Source: Pestalotiopsis fici W106-1
Taxonomy: Eukaryota > Ascomycota > Sordariomycetes > Amphisphaeriales > Sporocadaceae
Direction: 5' to 3'
Assembly (NCBI RefSeq): GCF_000516985.1
Contig: NW_006917106.1
Location: 183,024 to 247,023 of the forward strand
DNA: 64,000 nucleotides
Under the pieces are notes generated by a model. That model had not been told where the DNA came from, made no database searches, and worked only from the letters and a program-made list of their open reading frames with translations. The position numbers and the translations under genes are program-made. This document shows, in pieces, positions 43,284 through 56,600 of the stretch. Within the stretch, counting starts at the first letter, position 1; each line of letters begins with the position of its first letter.

Positions 43284-44372
43284 CTATTTGCCACTCTCAA
43301 AGATCAGATGACGGATCATTTCTACCTTTTCGGCGGGGATGAGGACGTCTTTCTGAGGGAATGGAGTGCCTCCACCAAAGTAACGATGCAACTCGACAGC
43401 TGCGAGCTGAGGTATCACCCAAACGTCCTGCTCTTGTACCGAGTGTTGAAATAAGATGTCCTGTATGATGCCCTTGACCATGTTGCATGATGGACACTGC
43501 AATGGTGATGGTGCCATGATGACAGTGTCGGATGTCATTGACTGAAACCCATTGACCGCGTTCTTTCCAGTGCTGTATTTGCGGCCGGAATAAGGTATGT
43601 CGAAGCCAGTGGGTGCCATACTTCCATATCCAGCAGGAGCAGGGAACGGAGTTGAGCTGGTCATCATACCCATTCCACTTCCCAAGTCTTCAGACATCCC
43701 ATTTTTGGTGGTGGTTGTTGTTGTTGTTGCTGTTGTTGTCTGAGGAACTTTTTGGTAGTTTGAAGAATCAAATAGTTTCTTGGGTAATTTGTCTTTTGCT
43801 CGGTTGGAACGATGGATGGATGGGATGCTTCTTCTGTCTTCTGAAGTGGGCATGTTCAGGGTCGGTGACTTGGTCTTCTTGGAGGCCGACTTGGGCGGAC
43901 GCCCGCGCTTACGAGGGGGAGTGGCAACCACAACTTGGCCATTTGAAACCTTTGATGTAGTGCCCGGAAGTGATTGCTTGCGAGGGCGACCGCGCTTCTT
44001 GGGCAAGGGACTCGGTGTCTGGAGTGGTAGTGACGAAGAGCTGAAAGCATCCATAGCAACCCCGCGCTCAGAGACGACTTGATTCGACACTTCTGACGGT
44101 TGTTCCATGATCTGCCGTGACTTGTCCAAGTTGCTGTCGTTGGTGTCAACGGGCTGGTCAAAGGTGGCTTCTAAGATGAAGGTTAGCTTCAGTGAATGTG
44201 TGTGGCCCTTTGCTTTTGTTGCTCCTGCTCATAATATACCATTGGAAGGTGCTGTCTCATCTTTAAACCCGGTCATGGCCGCATTGATGGGGCTGCCCAC
44301 GCTCATCTGGTAGATGGTGTCAAGTGCATCGGGCGAATCGGTCTCAATAGACTGCAGAGGAGTATCGGCCAT
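43284..44372 (-). CDS. AT-hook protein, probable chromatin-associated regulator
   Basis: Two exons on the minus strand: 44372-44240 and 44170-43284, with a 69-nt intron, giving 339 aa. ATG 44372 was chosen for its ideal AACACCATGGCC context; the frame also opens to ATGs at 44525 and 44594. Two AT-hook motifs, K-K-R-G-R-P-R-K (about 102-109) and R-K-R-G-R-P-P-K (about 131-138), predict binding to the minor groove of AT-rich DNA. A Thr-rich run encoded by a CAA/ACA-type repeat follows. The C-terminal 75 residues look folded and conserved: C-P-S-C-N-M-V-K-G-I-I-Q-D-I-L-F, then A-A-V-E-L-H-R-Y-F-G-G. Only one CxxC is present. I do not recognise this C-terminal domain. The role is probably nuclear. 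Confidence 0.8.
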
Positions 44373-47243
44373 GGTGTTCACCCGGTAACGAATGCGGCTA
44401 CTTGAAGGCATCTCAGGAAGCACCAGGCTCGGATCAAGAAGAAGAGTACTCAACTCCGACAAAACTGTGTTCGAATTAAAGGAGATGGAATATTGCAGGT
44501 GCTGGTAGCATTCGTCCGTTTGCATGTAGCAGCAAGTTTTGATGACCGGGCATTGTTTATTTTTGTACAATGATCTGATAAGCCAACTTGTCATCGATTA
44601 TCACACGAAACTTGAGGACTCGCTCATTTGTGTTTCATGTTTACCACTAGGAGATTTTATGAGTTTTTGGCAATGTCATACTGTGTTGAGACATTCTTTC
44701 AATACTCACTATTGTAGCAGGTCCGGGACCGCGGCCTCTCGCTTTTCTTCTTATCTTTTTACTGGTCTATATGAAAGTTATATGATATGCACATGTTACA
44801 AGCTGGGTTCCTGCCTTAATTACCTGGTAGTTTCTTCAACGGGATAAAGCTTTGCCATATTACGTGCTGCTCAACCATGCTTGGAATATGTTCCAAGAAC
44901 TCGCGATGCTTGGACCAGCATTCCTACTAAAGCACCAAACACACTTCATATCAACAATATCATGGTTTGCGTCTCATAAGTTCATGATCACCTTTGCGGG
45001 TATGCATTATTGATAGTGTGTTGTTTTCGTTCTCCATAATCATTGCGGACAAGACTGACGACGATGGAGAATGCTTTTGTTTCCGTTTTTTGTTTTTCCA
45101 CCTACGGGGGAGGCGAGTCTGTATTGCGCGTCATGTTGAAAAAAAAAACACTTTGGTGTACATTACTACAACTTGTGAATGTATAACCGCTAATAACGTT
45201 GGATTGATGCACCACAACTATTAATCATCTAATACCACCGTGCAAGCTGCTGTGGCCCTCGACGCTGGTCCCTCCTGTAATTATAAGAAGGTAGGTAAAT
45301 GCAATTTAAGAAGATAAATACATACTATGCATGCGAGCTTTGGCGTTTTTGTACGAATTGAAACAGCAAATAATACATTCCTTTTTTTTTCCGTAGGGAA
45401 TGGCATGCGTTCAATTTATCCCTAAGATCATGCGCGGAGCGAGATACCTAATATATGTCCAGGGAGGCAATGGCCAGATTAGCCCTACAAGGGACTACGC
45501 GGCAATGACAGTGAGACCCGTCAAAAAATGCGCCTAGGGCGAGCTACGCCCTAGCATCAATTGAGGAAAACAATCGATAAGGTTGATTTGACGGCTGACC
45601 CAATGCCACGCGGCCGCTTCTCAGGCACCTTTGGCACCCAGGCACGGTACAATGATGTATTTTTAGTGATTGGCTGCCTCTAGGTCCGATTCCCTGCACA
45701 ACGCCTAGATGAACTGGGGATGGTACAAGTCTTCTTCAGTTTGACCTTTGATGCCATTTTTGTATGGCAATTGTAACCTTTCTCTCATATCAGCATCTGC
45801 GCCCAGGTAAGCCTACCCATTGGTTCTAATCCAACGAAGGGAGCTTAGTCATTAGGTCAATACCCTGCAAACATTCTCTAATTATCCAAAAAGGTCAAGA
45901 CTGCACAGTCCATTTCCCAGACTAGAGCTCGCAAGCCTGGCGTCGATACAGCGCACATCGTGGAAGGCAACCCCTCCCTAGTCCCAACTAATGGAGTTCT
46001 TACGAAAATAGCCAAACGTTTTTGAAACAAGTGCAACTTCAATATGCTATTGCATCGGCGAAAGATAATCGACTAGCGCCAGTCGTTGCCACATCTTGGG
46101 CTGACTTTATGTGCAAGATCATACTCGATTGCGGCTCTGAACATAACCTACCTACAAGACTTTGCGATGCTCCATTTCTGCTCATTGCCGTCCAACTGGG
46201 AACTTATTACCACTTGCAACTGAACAAGCCACCAACCTATGTTTGGGGAGTTCTGCCATACTATTCCCCTGAGACATACTATTGGCATTCTCTGTGATCC
46301 CACGTTGCAATTCGGTTTGCTCCGATCCGGCTACATACATACTTACCGACTGTTCAATTACCAGCTCGGGGTGCGGCTATCTAATCATAACTAAGCCTCA
46401 GTTGATTGGAGATTTTCCGGCTCTACCATGTGGAAGACCAAATCGCATGCAGAATCCTTCCAGGCTGTGAGATGGAACGTTTCCAGATCGCTGGGCCGAT
46501 GGACGGTGGACCAATTGCACGGCCTCGGCAACCCTGCCCTAAGAAGGATTTTATTTCATGCATGGGCATCATCATATGCAAACATCCCCAAGACCTGGGG
46601 ATCATACGGCCCAGAGCACGTGTCGCTCAGTTGTCCCGATTCATCCCCAGCTTTAGAATACCAATTTTCTGTCAGCCATATTATAACAGTCTCCACCTTG
46701 TGAATTGTATGCAGATCCTTCGCGCGGTGACAGTTACCGCTAGTGTTACTATTCTGGCTTTAGCTTTGCCTCGGCCCGGCCATCATATTAACTTTCTGAG
46801 CTGGTCAGCCCTACAAAGAAGAGGCTTTAGGAGGATTGCTTACATGGACATTGGAGCCGCAGTTCATTCATTCATCACTCTTCACTTACTCAATGCTTCT
46901 CAACGCCTTTATCATGTTCCCTCCTCGGGCTCACCGTTGGCTGTCATACCGGGCGGCCGAAGTGAGAACTCTAGTTTTCAGTCGTTTTTCACCCTTTGCG
47001 TAGCGATCTTATGTGAATGTCTTTTGGTTCAGTAAAAGCCTCCCAATGGTGGCTCAGACGGATCATTCTTTTGGTCAAGGTCAAGTTGTCCTCCACTGCA
47101 ATAATGATCCCGGCAGCAATTGGTTGTGGTTGAGGATGGAGTATCTAGCCAAATTTTATCATAAATAAAACAAATACTTGGACTCTGGCTCTGAAAACAG
47201 TGTCTACTTATGCCTTTTATTCTGAATATTCGTTTCCTTCATC
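44373..47243. other. Long intergenic region
   Basis: Nearly 2.9 kb with no confident gene. A plus-strand frame ending at 47035 could give a 108-aa protein from ATG 46709 with a signal-peptide-like start (M-Q-I-L-R-A-V-T-V-T-A-S-V-T-I-L-A-L-A-L). It has no other support and is left as a weak candidate. Confidence 0.35.
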
Positions 47244-48014
47244 ATGGACGTTTCCCTACTTCAATCCAATTTCGCCGCAAGCCCAGACTATCGTTTCTGG
47301 AGACCACCTCAACTTGTGTGCTATCAGGGTAATGGCCCTCAAGGAACCAATATCGTGACTGCTGGTGGACTTATTCAAAGCGGCAATCACTTTTACTTGG
47401 TTGTCGTGGACGATCTCTCGCTTCTTGGGTGGTCATCATGTGCAACGACGAGCTCATCTACCAAGCTCAAAGACCATCGCCGCTGCCTAACCATGACGAG
47501 GCATATCAATTATCATAGAAGCTCCCAGGAGATTGTCGGTATTATTGGTCACCTTGTGCATTTCTCTATTGACCAAGGATACGGACTTGTACGCTTAAAA
47601 TCAGAATGGATACGGAACGATCTGGAAGCTATCAAGCAGGACGCTATTCCAGTTGACAGCTTCCATACATATCTTGACACTCCCATCGTCATGGATTTCG
47701 TGGAATTCGTCACGGCAGGCGGGGAGCAAGTAACCGGTGTCGTCATTGCCCAGCAATCTTTTTGTGTCGAGGCTGGAAACTCGAAACGCAAGGTCGAGGC
47801 ACTCGTTGTGAATACATCGAGTTACTCCGTTCGACCCGAAGACTGTGGCACTTGGGTAAGAAGATCTGTCGCCTCCAACCGCCCATTCTTGCTAGGTCAT
47901 ATCATTGGCTCTAGTGACGATGGTGGCAGTACTATGCTCGTCCTGCCATTTACGCACTTTCGGGAGGACTTGCGGCAAGTGGTGCGCCGGAGGGCCTTCA
48001 ATCTGTCTGCTTGA
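47244..48014 (+). CDS. Trypsin-fold-like protein with Cys in place of catalytic Ser
   Basis: A single-exon 256-aa protein. The N-terminal part T-A-G-G-L-I-Q-S-G-N-H-F-Y-L-V and the C-terminal part E-D-C-G-T-W-V (199-205) then L-L-G-H-I-I-G-S (217-223) and L-V-L-P-F match, in order, the blocks of the diverged trypsin-like domains common in fungi. In those, the consensus is G-G-x-x-x...Y-x-L, then G-D-S-G-S-W-V, then G-H-(I/V)-V. Here Cys201 replaces the nucleophilic Ser, as in 3C-like cysteine proteases. A catalytic His after the first block is not obvious, so the protein may be inactive. No signal peptide. The fold assignment is pattern-based and unverified. Confidence 0.6.
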   Translation: MDVSLLQSNFAASPDYRFWRPPQLVCYQGNGPQGTNIVTAGGLIQSGNHFYLVVVDDLSLLGWSSCATTSSSTKLKDHRRCLTMTRHINYHRSSQEIVGIIGHLVHFSIDQGYGLVRLKSEWIRNDLEAIKQDAIPVDSFHTYLDTPIVMDFVEFVTAGGEQVTGVVIAQQSFCVEAGNSKRKVEALVVNTSSYSVRPEDCGTWVRRSVASNRPFLLGHIIGSSDDGGSTMLVLPFTHFREDLRQVVRRRAFNLSA

Positions 48015-49124
48015 GCAAAGCTACACGACTTTCTCATTCATTAGGCTATTCTAGGCGCAATTGCTCGTCAGAAATCATTCAAGCGCAGGCGTCTGGCAAG
48101 GGTTTCAGCGAGGAGAGCATTTGGAGTTTGGAGTTGGTATGATTTAGAACTGAGTTCCAATTAAGAGATTATTCAACTTGACACGGAGCCTGTATTATGT
48201 GCTCCTTGGCCCCCTATGGATAAATCTCGTATCTGTCCATATTCAAATTGCAGTACGAAACATAGGGGTTTCGTAACATGTCGTCTCATTGTTTATACAT
48301 GGAAAATTCTGCTCATTCTTTTCTGGTCGCTTATTCTCTGATTCTTGATTCAAGCACATTATGCTACTCGGATAGTCTTAAAACAAGCATCACAAACACC
48401 ATCCAATCACAAGTGACTAGAGCTCCATTATATGTCATAAGTTCCAATGTCGTAGGAAATATGCTATGGAAGGCTGATTATTTTCTTGACCGAGGACAGA
48501 GGGATGATGGGTATTTCAGTTTGATGTAAAGAAGATGCATAAAGCACGAGACAACAATCAATTTCTTGGCATGATGTTATACAAGGAGCAATAGTTGATG
48601 TTGGCGAGCTCGGAATGAGCATGGCTTGGGTTTCACCAATCAGCCTTGGCTTGCCGTCATCCTAGGTAGGTAGCTAGGTATGTACCGGTTAATCTGACTC
48701 CATGCCTGCACTACAGTTTTTCAAAATGACGCTTTTTCAAAGTGACACAGAAATAAACGCTGGCAAGGGTGTGAAATAGCCTTGGCCCAGGAAAAAAAAA
48801 GAAGAAGAAAAAAAAACCCTTGCAACCAAGATGACGGATTGAATAGTAGTGAGCACTGAAACTTGAATGCCGGGGTTTTGCGGCGAGCTCCACAATAGCC
48901 CTGGGAGTTTAAAACTCAGGTGCCTTAATAAGCCAACGCCGTCTTGTCGTTTGTATCAGCGTAAAATCGTTTGAGCGTGACACTCAACTCTCTGCTTACC
49001 GACATAGGCACATTTGATACAGGGTCCTGAAAATTGAATTATACGGCAATCCAACAACTTCCGTTCGCTCACGCCAATCAATTGGACAATCTTCGTGTGG
49101 CTGCCTACCTACTTGATTACAACG
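48015..49124. other. Intergenic region
   Basis: About 1.1 kb. No gene is seen; CCTAGGTAGGTAGCTAGGTA lies at 48661-48680, and an A-rich run near 48789-48816. Confidence 0.45.
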
Positions 49125-49553
49125 ATGCTTTCCAGGTTGCCATTTATTTTACACATGGTGGTCGAAACGCCTGCTGCTTTCACATTCATTTTCACTCCTC
49201 ATAAACAGCTCCACGACGTCCAGCCTGCAGCACGGCTCATCCTACTGCAATATGGCGGGCTGCTCCTCTCCACCAACCTGATATGCCTGGTTATGAGTAC
49301 AGCGAGGGGTGGTGGTAGTCTGGGTGAAATTGAAAGACTGCTTGCAGCCTCGCTCGGGTTTTATCACATCTGGCCATGTTACCGTGCTTTAGCTCGGCTG
49401 TCAGGCCATGTTGCTGGAGATGTACATCACAAGGCAGTCCTTGGTGGTCCGTTGGCTCATCTGATTATACATTTACTGCTATTGTTGCTCTTTGCTCATG
49501 CCGCATTGTCTGAAAGCAAAGTAGAAGCAGTGGAGTTGATGGAATCATCATGA
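49125..49553 (+). CDS. Small multi-pass membrane protein, unknown function
   Basis: A 142-aa single-exon protein from ATG 49125. Four hydrophobic segments are visible: F-I-L-H-M-V-V-E-T-P-A-A-F-T-F-I-F; L-I-L-L-Q-Y-G-G-L-L-L-S-T-N-L-I-C-L; L-A-A-S-L-G-F-Y-H-I-W-P; and L-A-H-L-I-I-H-L-L-L-L-L-L-F-A. Conserved-looking polar residues within them (H-x-x-x-E-T-P, Y-H-x-W-P) suggest a real four-helix membrane protein and not chance hydrophobicity. I recall similar small four-helix proteins in other fungi but cannot name a family. No signal peptide distinct from the first helix. Function unknown. Confidence 0.6.
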   Translation: MLSRLPFILHMVVETPAAFTFIFTPHKQLHDVQPAARLILLQYGGLLLSTNLICLVMSTARGGGSLGEIERLLAASLGFYHIWPCYRALARLSGHVAGDVHHKAVLGGPLAHLIIHLLLLLLFAHAALSESKVEAVELMESS

Positions 49554-50677
49554 TCTGTTGTAGTTTTCGCCCAAACTTTATCGAGGGCAGGAAATGTCAT
49601 GTTGGGCCATCTTGCTCAAACAAAAAAGTATGTACTTTGCACATATTCTTGTTATCATGTACTCTTCAGGTAGCTGAAGCTGAGGAGCTTGACAGGGCTG
49701 GTTTTTTTTCTTTCTCATTGCCTCAATTGATGGCGTGCGGTTGTGTCCGTCCTGGATTCAAGCTGTTACATACCTACCTAGTGGTAGTAACGACAATTGA
49801 ACTCTATGTGTACCTGGCGATACACATATCAAATCCATTTCGGGTTACATACCTAGCTACCTACTATCCACATAATTGACGTGTGGCTTGATCTTGAATC
49901 TCAGTGCAAGACATTACCGGACTGTACCTACCTACGTAATGAACATGCAGGTTGGCTCGGTTGGCAGGCACCAACCCCCGTCTCCACACGGCGTTGTCCA
50001 ACACTCCAAATGGAAATTGGTCCAAGCTTCCTTCCAGCTCCTAGTGTTGTACTGGGTCAACTAACTGGGCCTAACTCGAAGGAGCACAAACCTAAGAGCC
50101 ACCCGGGGCCCGCTTCCATTTCGTCTTTGCCGTTACCTCTGCAGCTGCTTCAGCCTTGTTGTCGCGTCTTTGAGTTCCGAAAACAGTTGTTGATATTTGA
50201 CATCGCAGAGAAGTCAAAGACGAAGGGTTTCCAGCGACTCGCTGGCTTACTCTTGGACTACGAGGATTGTATCATACTTGACAACACATTTCACACGAAA
50301 CGCGAGCACCCGTTCAGGGTTTGATTCCTGTCTTTTTTCCAACTTTGCCTGGAGGCGCCCATCGTTCATTTCGCCAACGTTCCTGCTTTCAATCGTCTTT
50401 GTGCCTTCCCTGGTTCCGATCCACCATTGCCACTCACATTCGTATGGAGGGAAAGAACTGCCAACCGCAGACACATTCAATTTGATACATGCCACGCTCT
50501 GCCGTGCACAGGGTACTGCCATACACATCCTTGAGTTGGAGCCGATTTTGATTTCGAGACTTCGGGTTGCCAGCCAGGACTTTGGGGCGCATCTGCATCA
50601 CGCTGCCGAGTTGGTTTTACCGCCCCCAGCCATCGCACCACTCATGACTGTCATCTGCTCCGGCCGCGTTTGACAGG
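49554..50677. other. Intergenic region and leader of the nuclear-basket gene
   Basis: No gene is seen. ACCTACCTA-type motifs occur near 49768, 49850 and 49925. The last 350 bases are C/T-rich, as in a fungal promoter and leader. Confidence 0.45.
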
Positions 50678-53600
50678 ATGGCAGCCGCCGACGTGGACGT
50701 CGGATACCTGGCTACCCATCTGGGTATGCCGGAGAAAAATTTGTCCACCGTCGCTACTGATCCCACTGCCGAACTTGTTCGAGCTGTTTTGGCTGCTGTA
50801 GCCACCAAGGCCCATGAATTCGACGCGCTTTACTCCGAGAAGGTCCAGCTCGAGGTTGAGCTTGAGACCAATGTCCGCGGCGCCGAGGCTCAGCGAGATG
50901 CGAGCAACGAGAGGGCTAATAAAGCACAAAAGGAAGTTGAAGAGATCCGCCAGAAATTGCAGCAGGAGGGTAAGATACACCCATCTGTTCTACCCCCTTC
51001 TCCCTGATGACCAATTTGAACTACCAAACGTACATGCCAGCTGACTTGCCCATCATACAGAGTCTAGAAGGCATGCCCTCGAGAACGAATTACAGTCTAC
51101 GAGGTCGTCCAACTCTACTTCCCAGTCCGATGTCGACTCCCTTCGCGCCAAGGTTTCGTCCCTTGAGTCGCTGAATCGCGAAAAGTTGGCCATCATCGAC
51201 ACCAAGAACACTGCCAACGAACAATTATCTCAAGACCTTCAAGCCTTACATCAGAAGAACTTGAAGCTCAACCAAGAGCTAACCGCCGCCCAACAAGCAG
51301 CTCAAAATGCGCAAGGCGCCTCGAACACCTTCAAAATTACCGAGTCACGTCTGCGATCCGAGCTGCAGATGGCCGAGAGGAATGCCGAGTTCTGGGAAGA
51401 GGAGCAGAAGAAGAAAGCAGCCGAGTTGAACCAGGTCCGCAAGGATAAGACAAGCACAATCTCGAGACTACAGAGCGAGAACCAAGATCTCAGAAGCGAG
51501 AAGGAGACCCTTGAAGAGTCTATACGTCAGCTCCGCAAGCAGCTCGACGAGACTCAGTCCAAGCTCACTCAGGCTTACCAAGAGAAACAACAGGCTATCG
51601 AACTTGCGGCAAGTCGGGAAGAAGGCTTGCGCCAGGATCTCGATTCTACGAAGCGCCTTGCAAACATGAGAGAAGAACAATCTAACTCCCTGAAGAATAG
51701 GCTTGCAGAAATGGATATGCGGTTGGAGCAGGTCAAACGGGATGGGGAAGATGCCGTGCGCCGTATCAGTGAGGAGTTGGCACAGACTCGCCAGTCACAT
51801 GATCAAGCCGTCAATGAAGTTGAAAACCTACAAGCTGAGGTTGCCAGGCTTGAGGCTGTCCTAGCTGATACACGCGGATCCCCAGGCCAGCCCGGATCTG
51901 CTCCACAAACTCCAAGACCATTGAATGGATCTCTATTAGGTCGACCAGCCTCTCCTTTCGCTGCCACCCCTGGTTCTATGCGCAAGAGCATGTCGGTAAC
52001 GCAGACTCTGGATGAGGTGTATCGACTCAAGGGACAGTTGGCCAAGGAGAAGAAACACAACGAACACTTGGCCAAGGAGATTGAAGAGATGATGGACCAG
52101 TTGGAGGCCAAGGGCCCGGAAATTGAAGAGCTCCAGGCCGAAAACGAACGTCTGCAGCATGAGATCCAGAACATGTCGCACCTTTCTGATGAAAGCTTCA
52201 AGGAGCGCGACTTGGCAAAGAAGGCAGCTCGAAAGGCGGAAGCTGACTTGAAGACAGCACAGTCAGAGATCAACATAGCGCGACAGCAGGTGCGCGACTT
52301 GAGTGCGCAAATGCAAATGATGATCTTCAATCTGGAACACCAGGGCCAAGAACTCTCGCTCGAGGAGCAGCTTCAAGTTCAGCGATTACAGAGGGGCAAT
52401 GCGACGGACAACATGTCTGATGTTGATGAACTCATCTCCGAACGTCTGGTCGTCTTCAGAGATATTCGAGATCTGCAAGAGAAGAACCAAGAACTTCTGA
52501 AAGTTATACATGAACTTTCCGAGGAGATGAAGAATGCCGAAGACGCCGAGGCGAAGCAGCAGGCTGCTCAGGATCACGAGGAGGTTATCCGTCTCAGGGA
52601 CACCATCAAAGAATGGGAGGACAGACTGCGCTCAATGCTTGTTCAGCACGAAGCAGTAGTCAAGCAGAGAGATATGTTCCGCCGTCTAGCCGAAAGCAGA
52701 GGCACCCACGTCGGCGGCTCGGTCATCGACGGCGACAACGGTGTTCTCACTAGCATTGAGGACAATGGCGCTTCGATCCTGGGCGGCGATAGCACAGATT
52801 ACGCAACGGTTCTTAGAGAGCTTCAACAACAGTACGACTCACATCGAGCTGAGTGGAACACCGACCGTGATACCATGAAGAAACAAATAGATACTCTCTC
52901 TTCAGAGCGGAATGGTCTACAGGCAGAAAATGCCAGAGTTGCAAGCCAGTTAGGTCTCAAAGACTCGCGCTTCGAGATGCTTGAGTCCAATTTCAAAGCA
53001 CTGAAATCCGAGAACGAGCAACTGTCAAAGCGCATTCGCGAACAGTCTGAGAATTTGTCGAAACAAGATATTCGCACACAGCAAGCCGCTGAGGATCTTG
53101 TCGAGGCTCGAAGCCAAGTCGAGGGTCTACGCAACGAAAACGCCAACCTCAAGGCAGAGAAAAAGCTAGCCAAGGACATTCAAGAGCGCCTTGCCCAGGA
53201 CAATGATAGTCTGATGAATGAAAGGTCGCGCTTGAACGAAGTCGTGGCCACACAACAGAGACTGCAAAACGAGCGCGAACTGAGCGACGCAGAAACCAAG
53301 CGCCGCCTTCAAACGCAGATTGATGCTCTGGAAGAGGAGTTGAAGAGTGCGAAGCGCAACTTGACAGATCAGATGGAGGAAGGGAAACAACTTCAACTTC
53401 GCAAGGAATTTGACGCACAGCAGTATCAGAAGCGCATTGATGAGCTGACCGGGAATTTCGGCCAGATCCGAGAGGAACTTGCCGTTACCAAGACGAGCAA
53501 GGAGCACCTCCAGGTTCGCGTGGATGAGCTCACTATCGAATTGCGGACCGCCGAAGAACGTGCGGAGCGCTTGCAGCCTCGTCCTACCCCACGACCCGGC

Positions 53601-56600
53601 TCTATAGCACCAGGCGCTGCACAAAACATCGCTCAAGAAAGCGAGGAGCGCATCCAAGAACTCATACACGAACTCACCGACCTCAAGCGCGATTTGGAAT
53701 TGGCCAAGACTCACCTTGAAAATGCCGAAGCCCAAGCAAACCAATATAAAGAGCTTAGCCAGGCTAACGAGGAGGAGCTCCAAGCACTTCAAACAGCGCA
53801 GGATCAATATGTGCAAGAGATGGATACCGCATTGGCTGGCAAGGACTCAAAGATCAAGGAGTTAGAGCAACGGATCGAGGACTTGTCTGCAGAGCTTGCG
53901 AGAACCAACACTGAGCTATCTGCTCTCCGCGATTCCCAGGATGAGGTTGCGCGTCGCGCCGAAAACGAGAAGTCTGTTCTGGAGGCTGAGATCAAGCGCC
54001 TGAAGGAACAGGACGAGAACTATTCTGCATCCGTTCAATGCCACCAGCAAGACCTGCGAACTCAGGCTGAGATTGCTAGCCGTGCTCAACAACAATACGA
54101 AGAAGAAGTTGCCAAGCATGGTCAGACGGCTGCTACACTGCAATCTATCCGTAACGAGTACAACCAGCTACGGACAGCCGCAGCCACCTTGCGAGCAGAG
54201 GCTGAATCGGCCAAGGCGACGCTCCTACAAAACGAGAGTTCTTGGGAGGAACGGCGCAAGAAGCTTGAACAAGAGATGTCTGATTTACGAGCGCGACGGG
54301 ATGATGCCGACAAGCAAAACAAAACTTTGCATGCCAGCCTTGAGAACATGCAGAACGAAGTCGCAAAGCTCCAACAAACCCGCGCTACTGTGGATGACTC
54401 TATGGAGGCCATTCCGCCGCAACCTACGTCTTCTTCTGAAGCTGGGCTCCGAGAGATGGCCAATTATCTGCGCCGCGAAAAGGATATACTTGAAGTTCAA
54501 TTGGATCTGAAGGACCGTGAAGCGAAACAATTGCAGCAATCACTTGGCTACGCCAATGCTCAGCTCGATGACGCACGACTTAAGCTGGAACAAGAGCGGC
54601 AGTCACAATCTAGCAATGAAAGATCGTCCATGTCTCACAAGGACTTGATGGATAAGCTAGAACAGCTCAATCTCTTCCGGGAAAGCAGCGCAGCACTACG
54701 TGCCGAGAAGAAGCAGCTTGAAGCACAATTGGCTGACAAGTCCGCCAAGGTTGCAGAGCTTGAAGAGAAGGTTCGGCCTCTCGAAGCGCTTATCGAGGAG
54801 CTCAACAGCCAGTTGGAGCATAAGCAGGCTGAGATTGATCAGATACGAAATGATCGGGACTACTGGCAAAAGCGGAGCGAGGATATCATTGCCAAACACG
54901 GACGTACCGATCCAGCCGAGGTCGAAGAGCTCAAGGAGACCATTGCTACCCTTGAAGGAGAGCGGAATACGCTCCGAGAGGCTGAAATACCCCTCAAGAA
55001 TAAGATAGAGGAGTTGGAGAAGGCCCTGCAAGAAAAAGAGACCGGCTGGCAATCCACACGGGAAAAGCTTGTGGCTCAATTCAAGGAGCGGTCTCGAACA
55101 TTGACTGCTGCCAAGAACGAAGCAAACTTGGAGAAGGATCGCGTACAAGGAGAGCTCAACGAAGTCAGCGTTCAGCTCACATCAGCCAAACAAGAAGTGG
55201 AATCCCAGAGAGCCAAATACACAGCCGCGGAGGAGCAGATCAAAGCGTTCCAAAGCCAGGTTCAAGCGCTACAACGAGAAATCCAACAGAATGCAAATAC
55301 TCAGGCGGCGGGGACTGTCGCACCGACGCCAGCGACAGCATCTGCACCAAGTGGTACCGAAATTGCTGAACAAGTCACCAGCCTAGAGCAGCAACTTTCT
55401 CAAGTCAAAGCAGAGTTGGAATCCATCAGCGCACAGAAAGCAAACGTTGACCAAGAGCTTGAGCAGCTTCGCTCACAACTCCAAACTGCCTTTGCCGAAC
55501 GGGATCAAGCAGTGGCCAATGCGGCAGCCGCTGGCAACAACGACACTAATGGCGGCGATGTCGCAATGCAGAACGGGTCTGATGAAGCCCAGTCCACAGC
55601 CGCACCCGCTGCCGTGCCCATGACTGATGAGGAGCGCCAGGGACTCGAACAGAGAATCGCAGCAGCAGAGGCCAAGGCTGCTGAGTTCGAGGCGAAGGCC
55701 AAAGATATCGAGGATAATCAAGCAGCTATTCTTAGTCAGCGCAGTGACAAGATGAAGAAGGCGCTGAACGATAAGCTCAAGGCTGAGAGGGAGGCAATGA
55801 AGGAATCCATTGACAAGCAGCAAGCGGATTTGAATTTGCGACTAGAACAAGAGAGGAAGATTTGGGAAGCTGAGCAGAAGACGAATGCATCAGCTGAAAG
55901 CCAAGCACCCAATACGCCCTCCCAAGCTACGCCAGGCACTCTTGGGGAAGCTTCCACGCCGGCAAAGATTAATCTGGAAACTATCTCTGATGATGAAGCC
56001 CGCAGGTTTGTGGCCACGAACAACACAATTAAGAGCATCATTACCACGAACATTAAGACCAAGGTCGAGCAGGCAATGAAGAGGGTCAAGGAAGAGTGCG
56101 AGCAGAATCACGTTCTGAAGTCGGAGGTTGAGCAAAAGCTTCTGCAGGCTCGAGAGGCAGCCATGAAGATGGCATCTACAAAGTCTTCGGTGCAGATCAA
56201 TATGGCACAGAACAATGCAAAAATGGCACAAGCAAAGATCGCAGTGGTCGAGACAGCCGCAAAGGAAACACCAACAAAACCTGTCAGCGAAGTATGGGAC
56301 GTTGCAAAGACTGCCAAACCACCGCCGGCGCAGCCCAAGCAACCTGTGTCCGCGGTTGCGCCCGTCGCAGCAACTGGCGCTGGAGGTCGTAAGTCAACCC
56401 AGTTCTCAGTGGTACGAGGGATTTTTGCTGATGATGATCAAGAATCTGCCCAGGTTGGTCCCACGACTGCCACAAGCCAGGCCACCCAGCCTGCTGCAGC
56501 CACTTCGAATCTACCAACAAAGCCCCAATCCTCCATCCCAACACCTGCTACGGCAAACAGCACCGGTACGCCAGCGAACCCGTTCGCTCCACTGCAGGCA

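Noticed and set aside
46709..47035. Possible 108-aa secreted protein
   Set aside because: Only the signal-peptide-like start supports it; the rest lacks Cys pattern, motif or homology that I can recognise.
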